A stretch of DNA of 64,000 nucleotides from CAVONB01 sp963697205 (GTDB taxonomy: Bacteria > Pseudomonadota > Alphaproteobacteria > Rhizobiales > Hyphomicrobiaceae): the NCBI GenBank assembly GCA_963697205.1, contig CAVONB010000007.1, positions 62,001 through 126,000 of the forward strand, given 5' to 3'. The notes under the pieces are model-generated. The model was not told the origin of the DNA and searched no databases. It worked only from the letters and a program-made list of their open reading frames with translations. Shown piece by piece: positions 15,624-24,024 of this stretch. Numbering within the stretch: the stretch's first letter is position 1; each line of letters opens with the position of its first letter. The position numbers were made by a program, and so were the translations under genes.

Positions 15624-17141
15624 TCAGAATTGGTAGTAGAGGAAGGTCGATGTCGCGCCGATCGAGGCGAGGGCGGTGCAGGCGAGAGAGGCAAGCACGA
15701 GCGAGCTGGAGACGGCGGGACGCCAGATGACGATTCCGGCTTCCTGCTCGACCTCGGGCGGCTTGGTGTCGCTGCTCACCCAGTCGCGATGCAGGATCTG
15801 CTGGGAGTTCGGCAGCAGCAGAACGATCGCACCGAGCACGATGATGAACGCAGCCGCTGACTTGAGGTCGACCTGGACAAGGGCGGCGACTTGGAGCGGC
15901 GGCATCAGCGAGGGCATCCACATGTTGCCGAGCAGCGTCTTGGCCACGGCGAGATCGGGCGCGCGGAAAACGACGAGACCGCTGACGACGACCGACATGG
16001 TGACGCTCCAGGCGAGCGGCGTGGGAAGCTTGGGCATGCCGAGCTCACGCCATCCCAGGTAGGTCGCGATCGCGATGCCGTGAATCAGGCCGTAGACGAC
16101 GAAGGTCCAGCCGTCGCCGTGCCAGATGCCGGCGACGAGGAAGGTGACGATGGCAGGGACGGCGGCCGTCGACACGAAACGGGCGAGGGGGCCGCTGCGG
16201 TTGTGCATCGAGCGGTGCATGCCGCGCATGGCAAGCGGGGTGTAGATGAACGCGGTGAAGAAGCGCGTCATCGTCATGTGCCAGCGGCGCCAGAAGTCGG
16301 AGATGTTGGTCGCCTTGAGCGGCGAGTTGAAGTTCAGCGGCAGGCGAAGGCCGAAGATGACGCCGAGGCCGAGCGCCATGTCGGAGTAGCCGGAGAAGTC
16401 GAAGTAGAGCTGCAGCGTGTAGCACAGCGCGCCGGCCCAGGCGGTCAGCTGGTTGACGTCCATGCCGGTGTGCACGCCGTCGAAGACGGTGTTGGCGATC
16501 GGGGCGACGCTATCGGCGAGGACGACCTTCTTGAACAGGCCGATGGCAAACATGGTCAGGCCGACGGCGAAGCGGCGCGTGTCGAAGGCGCTGTCGCTGC
16601 GCTCGCGCATCTGGGAGAACATCTCCTGCTGCATCACGAGGGGGCCGGCGGTGATGCAGGGCAGGAACGTTGCAAACAGGAGGTACTGGCTGAAGCTGTG
16701 ACGGCCGACCTGACCGTTGCGGGCCTCGATCAGATAGCCGATCTGAATGAAGCTGTAGAAGGAGATGCCGATCGGCAGGATGAGATCGACATGCGAGAAC
16801 TCACGGCCCGATACCTGACCGGCGACATCGATCATGAAGTTGGAGTACTTGAAGTAGAGGAGGGCTGCGAGGTTCGACAGGATGCCCAGGATCAGCAGCG
16901 TGTCGGCGCGACGGGGCTTTTCCTGCGAAGACAGCAGCGCCTGGCCGATGACGAAGTTGATGCACACCGACATCACGAGCAATGCCAGCGGCGCGACGCC
17001 GAAGTTGGCGTAGAAGGCGAGCGAGGCCAGGGCCAGCACCTTGAACGCGCCCGACCAGCCGCCGATCTTGTAGCCGAGCAGATAGGCGATGTAGCACAGC
17101 GGCAGGAAGCCGAGGATGAACTGGTAGGAGTGGAAAGGCAT
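15624..17141 (-). CDS. MBOAT-family O-acyltransferase (AlgI/DltB type) with C-terminal acyl-shuttle motif
   Basis: 505 residues, about eleven or twelve membrane helices. The MBOAT hallmark NFNSPLKATNISDFWRRWHM spans 270-289. The catalytic tunnel His is likely His341 in AGIWHGDGW (338-346), with a second conserved His at 354. The protein ends FLYYQF (500-505), matching the FxYxxF pattern of the extracytoplasmic hexapeptide whose Tyr receives the acyl group in Dlt-type systems; in Gram-positive Dlt it is on DltX, elsewhere fused to the MBOAT. It should take an acyl or aminoacyl group from the carrier thioester inside and hand it to the SGNH partner outside. The stop of that partner gene lies 4 bases upstream of this start. 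Confidence 0.93.
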   Translation of the reverse strand: MPFHSYQFILGFLPLCYIAYLLGYKIGGWSGAFKVLALASLAFYANFGVAPLALLVMSVCINFVIGQALLSSQEKPRRADTLLILGILSNLAALLYFKYSNFMIDVAGQVSGREFSHVDLILPIGISFYSFIQIGYLIEARNGQVGRHSFSQYLLFATFLPCITAGPLVMQQEMFSQMRERSDSAFDTRRFAVGLTMFAIGLFKKVVLADSVAPIANTVFDGVHTGMDVNQLTAWAGALCYTLQLYFDFSGYSDMALGLGVIFGLRLPLNFNSPLKATNISDFWRRWHMTMTRFFTAFIYTPLAMRGMHRSMHNRSGPLARFVSTAAVPAIVTFLVAGIWHGDGWTFVVYGLIHGIAIATYLGWRELGMPKLPTPLAWSVTMSVVVSGLVVFRAPDLAVAKTLLGNMWMPSLMPPLQVAALVQVDLKSAAAFIIVLGAIVLLLPNSQQILHRDWVSSDTKPPEVEQEAGIVIWRPAVSSSLVLASLACTALASIGATSTFLYYQF

Positions 17142-17144
17142 CGG

Positions 17145-18665
17145 TTAGTTCACCGTGTCGCGGTCGTGGATGCGCGCGGGCATGTAGAGCCGCGATGCGG
17201 GATGGCCGCCGGAGACGTTGTCGATGACGATGGCGGCGTGTGCCGGGCGCGGCGCGAGGCGTGCGGCGCTCAGGTCCTGGGTGATGGCGCCGGCGGCGTC
17301 GGATTCGGGCAGCGATGCCGCACCGACGTTGATGACGGCGGGTGCGGCGTGCGGACGGGCCTGCGCTTTCGCGGTGTCGGCCGGGGGCGCGTGCGTCTTC
17401 TGCTGCGACGGCGTCGTCATGGCGATCGCGTCGTTGGCGGCGGGTGCCTGGGGTTTGGTGTCGCCGGAGCGGCTGCGGTCGATCTTCAGGAACTGCGCAA
17501 ACACCTTGCCGAGGCATTCGGGATTTGAGTGCTCGGCGTCGATGTACATCTCGGCAGTGCAGCCGATGTCGTGTGGATTGAAGCTGCCGAATACGCGGAA
17601 ATCGTACTTGGCGGCAAAGTCCTTCGTGATGCGCTCGATCTCGGCGAGGCCTTTCAGGTAGGGCGTGCCCTGCACGCGCTCCCAGTAGATCGGATTGAAG
17701 GGCGGGTGGACGAAGTAGACGTCGACGCCCTTGTTCTTGAGGAAGGCGAGCAGGGTGTCGAAGTGGGCGAGGCCCTTCGGGTCGATCGGCGGGGGCCGGT
17801 TGGCGTTCTCGGCTGCGAACGACAGAGACATTTCGCGTGCGCGAGCCTGCGTGAAGATCGTCTTGTGGTACTCAGACCACAGGATCGAACCGTCGGGGAG
17901 CAAAAGATCGAGACTGTCGTGACGCGTCTCGCGCGATTCGTGCGGCTTTACGTCCGCGTTGTGCCAGCGAACGACGTTGCCATGTAGCATCTGAAGGGAG
18001 GCGACCTCTTTCCAGCGCTGGTAGGGCGCTGTCTCCCAACGGGGGTGCGGTTTGATGCCGAGGCGCCGGGCGCCGGCCTCGTAGTAGGGCACGATCGGCA
18101 GCCAGAGATAGTCGGTGCGCTTCGAGATCGGCAGGAAAAGGAGGTCGCGTACGGCGATGATGACCTGTTTGGGCAGACGATCGTGGCGGACCAGCATCTC
18201 CACAACGCCGATCATGTCCTCGTAGTAGTCGCGATGGACGTGGGCGTTGAAGAAGTCCTTCTGCGGCATCAGGCCGGCATGTGCCTCCTGCCAGTGGCTG
18301 GCACCGAGAATGGCGACTTCCGGCGTGCGCGTCATGCGCTCGAAGTGGGCGTCACGGATCTCGCGAATGTTCACGTTCAAGTCGAACGTGGCGAAGTTGT
18401 TGCCGCGTGCCAGTGTCTCGGCGATGGCGCGGGAGCCTTTAGGATCGTACATCTCCGGCGCATAGGCGATATTGGCCCGCCAGATTCCGGCGAGCCCGAC
18501 CAGCGTCAGCACCAGCATCGAAACCAGATACCATCCGGGGCGATCGATCCGGCGCGGGAGACGGGGCGCAGCTGCGGCGGCCGGCTCGCCGGCGGGCGTC
18601 GCTCCGACGACGTCGTCGCGGCGACGGCGCGGGTGCGTAGTTGTCTGTGTAGTGTTCGATACCAT
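17145..18665 (-). CDS. membrane-anchored SGNH/DltD-like transferase of the MBOAT pathway
   Basis: 506 residues. A cytoplasmic Arg/Pro/Ala-rich N-terminus is followed by one membrane helix (about 45-63) and an extracytoplasmic domain. The nucleophile motif is GASHWQ (121-126, Ser123) and the distal acid-base pair is DAEH (Asp376, His379), which gives an SGNH-hydrolase/DltD/AlgX-like triad. VHPPFNPIYWERV near 319 is like the DltD central region. Residues 400-506 are low-complexity Pro/Ala and may span the periplasm or contact wall or outer membrane. Inferred role: takes the acyl group from the MBOAT shuttle Tyr and esterifies an envelope acceptor. It is the first gene of the operon; the IS lies 135 bases upstream. 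Confidence 0.82.
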   Translation of the reverse strand: MVSNTTQTTTHPRRRRDDVVGATPAGEPAAAAAPRLPRRIDRPGWYLVSMLVLTLVGLAGIWRANIAYAPEMYDPKGSRAIAETLARGNNFATFDLNVNIREIRDAHFERMTRTPEVAILGASHWQEAHAGLMPQKDFFNAHVHRDYYEDMIGVVEMLVRHDRLPKQVIIAVRDLLFLPISKRTDYLWLPIVPYYEAGARRLGIKPHPRWETAPYQRWKEVASLQMLHGNVVRWHNADVKPHESRETRHDSLDLLLPDGSILWSEYHKTIFTQARAREMSLSFAAENANRPPPIDPKGLAHFDTLLAFLKNKGVDVYFVHPPFNPIYWERVQGTPYLKGLAEIERITKDFAAKYDFRVFGSFNPHDIGCTAEMYIDAEHSNPECLGKVFAQFLKIDRSRSGDTKPQAPAANDAIAMTTPSQQKTHAPPADTAKAQARPHAAPAVINVGAASLPESDAAGAITQDLSAARLAPRPAHAAIVIDNVSGGHPASRLYMPARIHDRDTVN

Positions 18666-18800
18666 GGTCCAGAACGCTCTACGATCGATGTCGCGACGCG
18701 TTGATGTAACCGGAAGACCGTCTAGACCTGGTTAAAATCAAAGCATTGGCGTCGAAGAACTTGCGTGGAAATTGCTGCTGCGATTTTACGTTTTACTGAA

Positions 18801-19747
18801 GAGCTCGTCCTCATAATTCTGGCTCTATTTCAGCACTCTGGCAATTCGCCGGAGCATCAGCCGGATGAGAGCCATGACGAGGAATGCGGCTGCGGTGCGC
18901 ACGCGGTTCTCGTAGTCTTTGGCCAGACGCCTGCAGCGGCCGAGCCAGCCGAATGTGCGCTCGACGATCCATCGCCTGGGCAGAATGACGAAGCCTTTCG
19001 CCGCGTCGCACCGCTTGACGATCTCGAGCGGCAGGCCGGCGTCCTCGCGCACGGCTGTCGCAGTCGGATCGCCCTGATAGCCGCCGTCGGCGACGGCAAG
19101 CGCAAGCGTCGGGCAGCGCCGCGCCGCGATGGCAAGCAAGGGCGCGACCATATCGCGGTCCTGGATGTTGGCAGGCGTGATCGCGAAGTTGATCAGCAGG
19201 CCTTGCGTATCGACGCAGATGTGGCGCTTCTTGCCTTTGACCTTCTTGCCCGCGTCGTACCCGCAGGGGTCGATCGAGGCCCCCCTTTTTCTGCGCTTTT
19301 CACGCTCTGGCTGTCGACGATGGCGAGGCTTGCTGTCGCGTTTCGCCCCGCGAGTTCCCGCGCTTTCACGTAGAGCGCGTCATGCACACGCGCGAGCACG
19401 CCGTCGCGGTCCCAGCACACGAGGTAGTCGTGCACGACGCTCTTGGAAGGAAAATCCTTCGGCAGCTGGCGCCACTGGCACCCAGTCGTCAGCACGTAGA
19501 GGATCGCGTTCAACAGATCGCGTGTTTCCGGCACCGGATGACGCCGAGCTTTTCTCGGTGGCGGCATCGAGCGGCGCGATGATCGCCCACTCCTCGTCGG
19601 TCAAATCGCTCGGATATCGGCAGCTCTTGCGCTCGTAGGTTGCCCGGTTATCGTTCGTCCACATCCTCGGCCCGCTCGCGAATCACGCGCACGGCCACAC
19701 AGAATCACAACCGATTCCCGGAACTCAAGAACTTTGAGGACGGGCTC
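18801..19747 (-). mobile_element. IS5-family (IS427-like group) insertion sequence
   Basis: About 947 bases with imperfect terminal inverted repeats: GAGCTCGTCCTCATAATTCT at the left and, on the opposite strand, GAGCCCGTCCTCAAAGTTCT at the right (16 of 20 identical). The transposase lies on the minus strand. No clear target duplication was found; IS427-like elements duplicate only 2-4 bases. It separates the SGNH-first operon from the BASS transporter gene. The divergence of the repeats and a frameshift in orfA suggest an old copy. Confidence 0.8.
18825..19664 (-). pseudogene. IS5-family transposase (orfA/orfB), orfA frameshifted
   Basis: Reading on the minus strand, the start MWTNDNRATYERKSC.. 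with the DLTDEEWAIIAPL motif (from 19664) is cut by one extra base near 19568, after which PPPRKARRHPVPETRDLLNA follows in another frame. The first catalytic Asp is in AIVDSQSVKSAEK. A second frame change at GAAAAAGGGGGGCC (around 19284-19297) leads to DPCGYDAGKKVKGKKRHI and is the normal -1 programmed shift of this IS group. The second Asp (VADGGYQG) and the Glu (WIVERTFGWLGR) follow. The programmed shift is expected; the upstream one probably inactivates the element. Confidence 0.85.
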
Positions 19748-19846
19748 TTAGCATGCCGTATACGCGAATGGTCATTTCGCGACCTTTACGCGGCGTGCGC
19801 ATAGGGTCGACGCGTTGACCAATCGGCAGGTGTGGCGTGCGGGAAA

Positions 19847-20818
19847 TCAGGTGCGGCGTTCGACCAGTACGTTGGCGGGTGCGGTGGTCAGGCGGATCAG
19901 CATGGGGCCGATGAAGACGGGGATCATGGAGATGCCGACGTAGGGGGCGAGCTCGGGCCCGACCATGTCGCCGACGAGTGCCAGGCCCAGTCCGACGTTG
20001 CGGAAGCCGGTCAGGATGCCCGCGGTCAGCGCTTCCTTGAACCCGTAGCGATGCATGACAATGACGGTGAACATCAGCATGCCCGTGGTCAGCGTCAGGC
20101 TGATCATCAGGTAGAAGGCGATCTTGGTGGGGTTTTCGGTGATCTGGTGGGAGACGGCATCCATGATGCCGATGCCGAAGATCAACAGAGCGATCAGCGC
20201 GCCCCAACGCGAGGCGACCGGGACCTTCTCGCACAGCGAATCGGGCAGCATGCGATGAATGATGCGGTAGATGCCGAACAGTGCGAAGGGGACGAGGAGG
20301 TAGATGAACACGCGGCGCAGATAGGCATCGAGATTGAGCTGGGTGTCGGCGCTGTGGACGATGATGATGAAGAAGTAGAGCGACAGCGGCATCAGCAGCG
20401 TCGACAGGACCATGCACTGCAGCGCGCGGCGGGTGTCGAGGTTGAGCAGGCCAGCGAGTGCGGGCGAGGCGAACAGGGAGCCGGCGCAGGCGGTCATGAT
20501 GGCGAGGCTGGTGATCTTCTCGGGAAGCCTCAGCAGGATGGCCAGCGCGATGACGATGATGGGCACGATGATCTGCTGCCAGATGACCATGCGCCAGACA
20601 GTGGGGTCGACGCTGACCAGCTCGCGCATGGTCAAGCCGGCAAACGGCATCAGCGAGAACAGGATGACGAAGAAGAGCGCCGGCAGCGCGATGGGCGCCA
20701 GCAGTTCGGTGAGCGGGGGTGCGGACAGCCCGAGGAGGATGCCTCCGGCCAACAGCGCAACAGACAACGAGCGCTCATCGATTTGCATACTCAACGCCCC
20801 CGACGACACGAAGCGCAC
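19847..20818 (-). CDS. BASS-type (bile acid:sodium symporter family-like) transporter
   Basis: 323 residues with about nine or ten hydrophobic helices (LLAGGILLGLSAP, ALFFVILFSLMPFAGL, IIVPIIVIALAILLRLP, LFASPALAGLL, and others). The GFRNVGLGLALVG segment resembles the crossover motif of BASS/ArsB-like sodium symporters. A later start at 20788 (MQIDERSLSV) is possible and would remove ten extra residues. The substrate is unknown: organic anions or small acids are usual for the family. The gene ends close to the IS, whose insertion may have removed a downstream neighbour or terminator. It is divergent from the PAS histidine kinase. Confidence 0.75.
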   Translation of the reverse strand: MRFVSSGALSMQIDERSLSVALLAGGILLGLSAPPLTELLAPIALPALFFVILFSLMPFAGLTMRELVSVDPTVWRMVIWQQIIVPIIVIALAILLRLPEKITSLAIMTACAGSLFASPALAGLLNLDTRRALQCMVLSTLLMPLSLYFFIIIVHSADTQLNLDAYLRRVFIYLLVPFALFGIYRIIHRMLPDSLCEKVPVASRWGALIALLIFGIGIMDAVSHQITENPTKIAFYLMISLTLTTGMLMFTVIVMHRYGFKEALTAGILTGFRNVGLGLALVGDMVGPELAPYVGISMIPVFIGPMLIRLTTAPANVLVERRT

Positions 20819-21026
20819 CCGGAGCGCAGCGTTTCGCCACGCAACAAGCGCGTTGGAAGCCGCATCATGGCAGGCGAGCGTTAAGTGATTACCAATGCGA
20901 TCGGGAAAGTTGGCCGGTCAGCCATCTGCCGGCCCGACGCGCGCAAAGCCGGCATTGCGAACCCTTTTTTCAGCACCTTTCATTATTTGATTGAACGGCA
21001 ATCCAGGCGCGGTGGGTATTCTGTCT

Positions 21027-23024
21027 ATGCAACCTAATTCTGACAACGTAAGTCAATTCGGTCTGGCGGGTGGTGCGGGCCGACCGATGGGCGAGGGTTT
21101 GGACAGCGCGGAGCTGTCGGCGGTTCTGGCCGGGGCCGATGTCGGACTGGCGCTGTTCGACGAGAACCTGAAGCTGCTGGCCTGCAATCCGCTGTATCGC
21201 TCGTTGTGCGGCTACCAGGTCGATGAGACCGGGCCCGGGGCGACGTTGTCATCGCTGATGCACATCTCGCTCGAGCGGCAGATGACGCCAGAGCCGGATA
21301 TCCAGCAGATCATCACGCGAGCGCTTGCGCGCCTGGAGCCGGGCTCGTCCTATACGTTCCGGTATACATCGCCGAGCGCGCGTTCGGTGGAGGTTCGCCG
21401 GCGCAGATTGCCCAGCGGCACCGTGGTGGAGACGGTGCGTGAGACCGGCGACGTGCCGGAATCCGCCGACCTCAACTCGCAGTTCGCTCAAATCGCGGAG
21501 GCTGCTCGCGCGCGCATGATGCATGCGCTGGACGTGATGGCCGACGGTTTCGCGCTATTCGACCCGCAGGACCGGCTGGTCGTCTACAATCGCAAGTACG
21601 TCGAGCTCAATCCACACATCTCGGACATGATCCTGCCGGGTGCGGCCTACGACGACATGCTGAAGGCGGCCGTGACGCGCGGGGCCTACGTTCTGAACGG
21701 TATGTCGGGTGACGACTACTTCCAGCAGCGCCGCCAGCGCCACCGCAATCCCTCGGAGCCCTACGAGGTGCAACTGGCCGACGGTCGCTGGGTACTGGTG
21801 AACGAGAAGCGGACGGCCGACGGCGGCATCGTCAAGATCCGCTCAGACATCACGGAGATCAAGCATCGCGAGTTCGATCTGCTGCGGATCTCAAAGCAGC
21901 TACATGCGCGCAACGTGCATTTCGACAGCGCATTGAACAACATGATTCAGGGTCTGTGCATGTTCGACAAGGAGCAACGGTTGATCGTGTGCAACCGGCG
22001 CTATCTCGACATGTACGGGTTTTCTCCCGACGTCGTGAAGACGGGGATCCAGCTGCGCGACATCATGCGCTACTCGATCAGCATCGGGAACTATACCGAC
22101 GAGGAGGCCTCGCGCGCGCTTTCGGAACGGCGCGATCCGACCGCGCTGTCGCAGCGCGCGATCATCAAGCAGCGTCTGCGCGACGGTCGCATCATCGCGG
22201 TGATGAACGAGCCGATGCCGGACGGCGGCACGATCGCGACCTACCAGGACATCACCGAAGAGGAGCGCCACGCGCAGCAGACGCAGGAGTACCTGAAGAA
22301 GCTCGAGCGATCGAACCGCGAGCTGCAGGAATTCGCCTACGTCGCCTCTCACGATCTCCAGGAGCCGCTGCGCAAGATCGAGGCGTTCGGCGACCGGCTG
22401 AACAAGCGCTACGGGGAGCTCTTGCCAGAGGAAGGCAAGATGTTCGTCGACCGGATGCAGAACGCAGCGGAGCGCATGCGGCGGCTGATTAACGACCTGC
22501 TGTCTTATTCGCGGGTCGTGACCAAGGCGAACCCTTTCGTAGACGTTGATCTCAAGGAGGTTCTCGCGGGCGTGCTTTCCGACCTGCAGATCCGGCTGGA
22601 CGAATCGAAGGGGGAGATCCGTGTCGGGGAGCTGCCTTCGCTCGAAGCCGATCCGACGCAGATGCGCCAGCTGTTCCAGAATTTGCTCAGCAACGCGTTG
22701 AAGTTCAGCAAGCCCGACGTATCGCCGGTGATCGCGATCAACGCCCGGATCATCGCGCCCGCCCAGGGCGAATGGGGCGGGGATCGCGTCGAGATCACCA
22801 TCTCGGACAACGGAATCGGGTTCGACAACGCCTACAAGGACCAGATCTTCAAGATCTTCCAGCGACTGCATGGCCGGCTCGAGTACGAGGGGACGGGTGT
22901 CGGCCTGGCGACGGTCCGCAAAATCGTGGAGCGTCACGGCGGCTCGATCGACGCCAACGGCGAGCCAAACGTGGGCGCGACCTTCATCATCGTCATGCCG
23001 CTCAGCCAGGAGGCGGAGGCCTGA
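21027..23024 (+). CDS. cytoplasmic PAS-domain sensor histidine kinase
   Basis: 665 residues from the ATG at 21027 (an in-frame TTG lies 36 bases upstream). There are three PAS-like modules at about 28-140, 165-280 and 300-415; the second and third share the form GFALFDPQDRLVVYNRKY / GLCMFDKEQRLIVCNRRY, so they arose by duplication. A linking coiled coil precedes HisKA with His442 (FAYVASHDLQEPLRK), then HATPase with the N box NLLSNALKFS, ISDNGIGF and YEGTGVGLATVRKIVERHGG. The SHDLQEPLRK type is typical of phytochrome-like kinases. No membrane helix, and no cognate regulator is adjacent. Signal unknown. Confidence 0.92.
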   Translation: MQPNSDNVSQFGLAGGAGRPMGEGLDSAELSAVLAGADVGLALFDENLKLLACNPLYRSLCGYQVDETGPGATLSSLMHISLERQMTPEPDIQQIITRALARLEPGSSYTFRYTSPSARSVEVRRRRLPSGTVVETVRETGDVPESADLNSQFAQIAEAARARMMHALDVMADGFALFDPQDRLVVYNRKYVELNPHISDMILPGAAYDDMLKAAVTRGAYVLNGMSGDDYFQQRRQRHRNPSEPYEVQLADGRWVLVNEKRTADGGIVKIRSDITEIKHREFDLLRISKQLHARNVHFDSALNNMIQGLCMFDKEQRLIVCNRRYLDMYGFSPDVVKTGIQLRDIMRYSISIGNYTDEEASRALSERRDPTALSQRAIIKQRLRDGRIIAVMNEPMPDGGTIATYQDITEEERHAQQTQEYLKKLERSNRELQEFAYVASHDLQEPLRKIEAFGDRLNKRYGELLPEEGKMFVDRMQNAAERMRRLINDLLSYSRVVTKANPFVDVDLKEVLAGVLSDLQIRLDESKGEIRVGELPSLEADPTQMRQLFQNLLSNALKFSKPDVSPVIAINARIIAPAQGEWGGDRVEITISDNGIGFDNAYKDQIFKIFQRLHGRLEYEGTGVGLATVRKIVERHGGSIDANGEPNVGATFIIVMPLSQEAEA

Positions 23025-23195
23025 GCCTCGGTCCCCGCGTCGCGCCGGCGTGATCGGCCGCTTCCGCGCTCATGGCGCATGGCGCAGGGTGTGGCGGACA
23101 TGTGCACGCGCCTACGCCAGATCATTGCCTCGGCGGTCCGGTATCGCCATGTTGTGGGGTGACAGTGACACCTCGCGGAGGATCGGGCGGCTGCC

Positions 23196-24005
23196 ATGAG
23201 CGACCCGCACGACAAGGATGCCGACAGGCCACGGCCGACAAGGACGCCCGAAGCACCGGGGCGGGACGTCGGCGCGCCGTCTCCAGGGATGGGGGCGCCG
23301 ACGGCGCGCGGGGCGGGCGACGTATCAGCGTCCAGCGCCGACGAGGTTGCCGCGTTTACAGCGGCGGTGCGCCAACTGGCGCCGCGTAGCGGGCAGGGGC
23401 GCGGCCGGCTGATCTTCGCGATGGACGCCACCATGAGCCGGCAGCCAACGTGGGACATGGCGCTGGCGCTGCAGGCCGACATGTTTCTTGCGGTGGAGGA
23501 GGTCGGCGGGCTCGATGTGCAGCTCGTCTATTTTCGTGGTGCCGGCGAATGCCGGTCCTCGCGCTGGGTGTCGGAGCCGGCAGCACTTGCCCGCCTGATG
23601 ACCAGCGTCGCCTGCCAGGGGGGCTACACGCAGATCCGCAAGGTGCTGGCCCACGCGCGCAAGGAGGCCGAGCACCGTCCGGTCGGCGCCCTCGTGTTTG
23701 TCGGCGATGCGATGGAAGAGGACATCGACGACTTGTGCGGGCGGGCGGGTGAGCTGGCGCTGCACAATGTGCCGGTGTTCCTGTTCCAGGAGGGGGGCGA
23801 TGCGCGCGTCGCCACGGCCTTCAAGGAGATCGCGCGGCTGACGCGTGGGGCGCATTGCCGGTTCGACGCGGGTTCGGCGGCGCAGTTGAAGGAGCTGCTA
23901 ACGGCGGTTGCGGTCTATGCTGCGGGCGGCCGCACGGCGCTAATCGAGATGAGCCGCGGGGCGGGCGGAGGCGGGGCGCGCCGCCTGATCGAGCAGATGC
24001 GGTGA
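23196..24005 (+). CDS. VWA-domain protein of unknown function
   Basis: 269 residues. A Pro/Asp-rich disordered N-terminus (1-50) precedes a von Willebrand A-like domain beginning RLIFAMDATMS, where DATMS is a MIDAS-like D-x-T-x-S. Later strands are GALVFVGDAMEE and VPVFLFQEG. There is no signal peptide. The gene is followed 20 bases later by a J-domain membrane protein, a pairing I recall from alphaproteobacterial genomes, so the two may act together at the inner membrane. The function is not established. Confidence 0.8.
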   Translation: MSDPHDKDADRPRPTRTPEAPGRDVGAPSPGMGAPTARGAGDVSASSADEVAAFTAAVRQLAPRSGQGRGRLIFAMDATMSRQPTWDMALALQADMFLAVEEVGGLDVQLVYFRGAGECRSSRWVSEPAALARLMTSVACQGGYTQIRKVLAHARKEAEHRPVGALVFVGDAMEEDIDDLCGRAGELALHNVPVFLFQEGGDARVATAFKEIARLTRGAHCRFDAGSAAQLKELLTAVAVYAAGGRTALIEMSRGAGGGGARRLIEQMR

Positions 24006-24024
24006 GCGGGGAGAGGGTTGCGCC

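Noticed and set aside
15891..17528. A 545-codon plus-strand frame opposite the MBOAT and SGNH genes
   Set aside because: Antisense to convincing membrane and catalytic motifs; no domain, no start signal.
19750..19846. Possible remnant of a gene cut by the IS (minus-strand frame with GREMTIRVYGM)
   Set aside because: Too short to recognise, overlaps the end of the transporter gene in another frame, and no counterpart continues on the left side of the IS.
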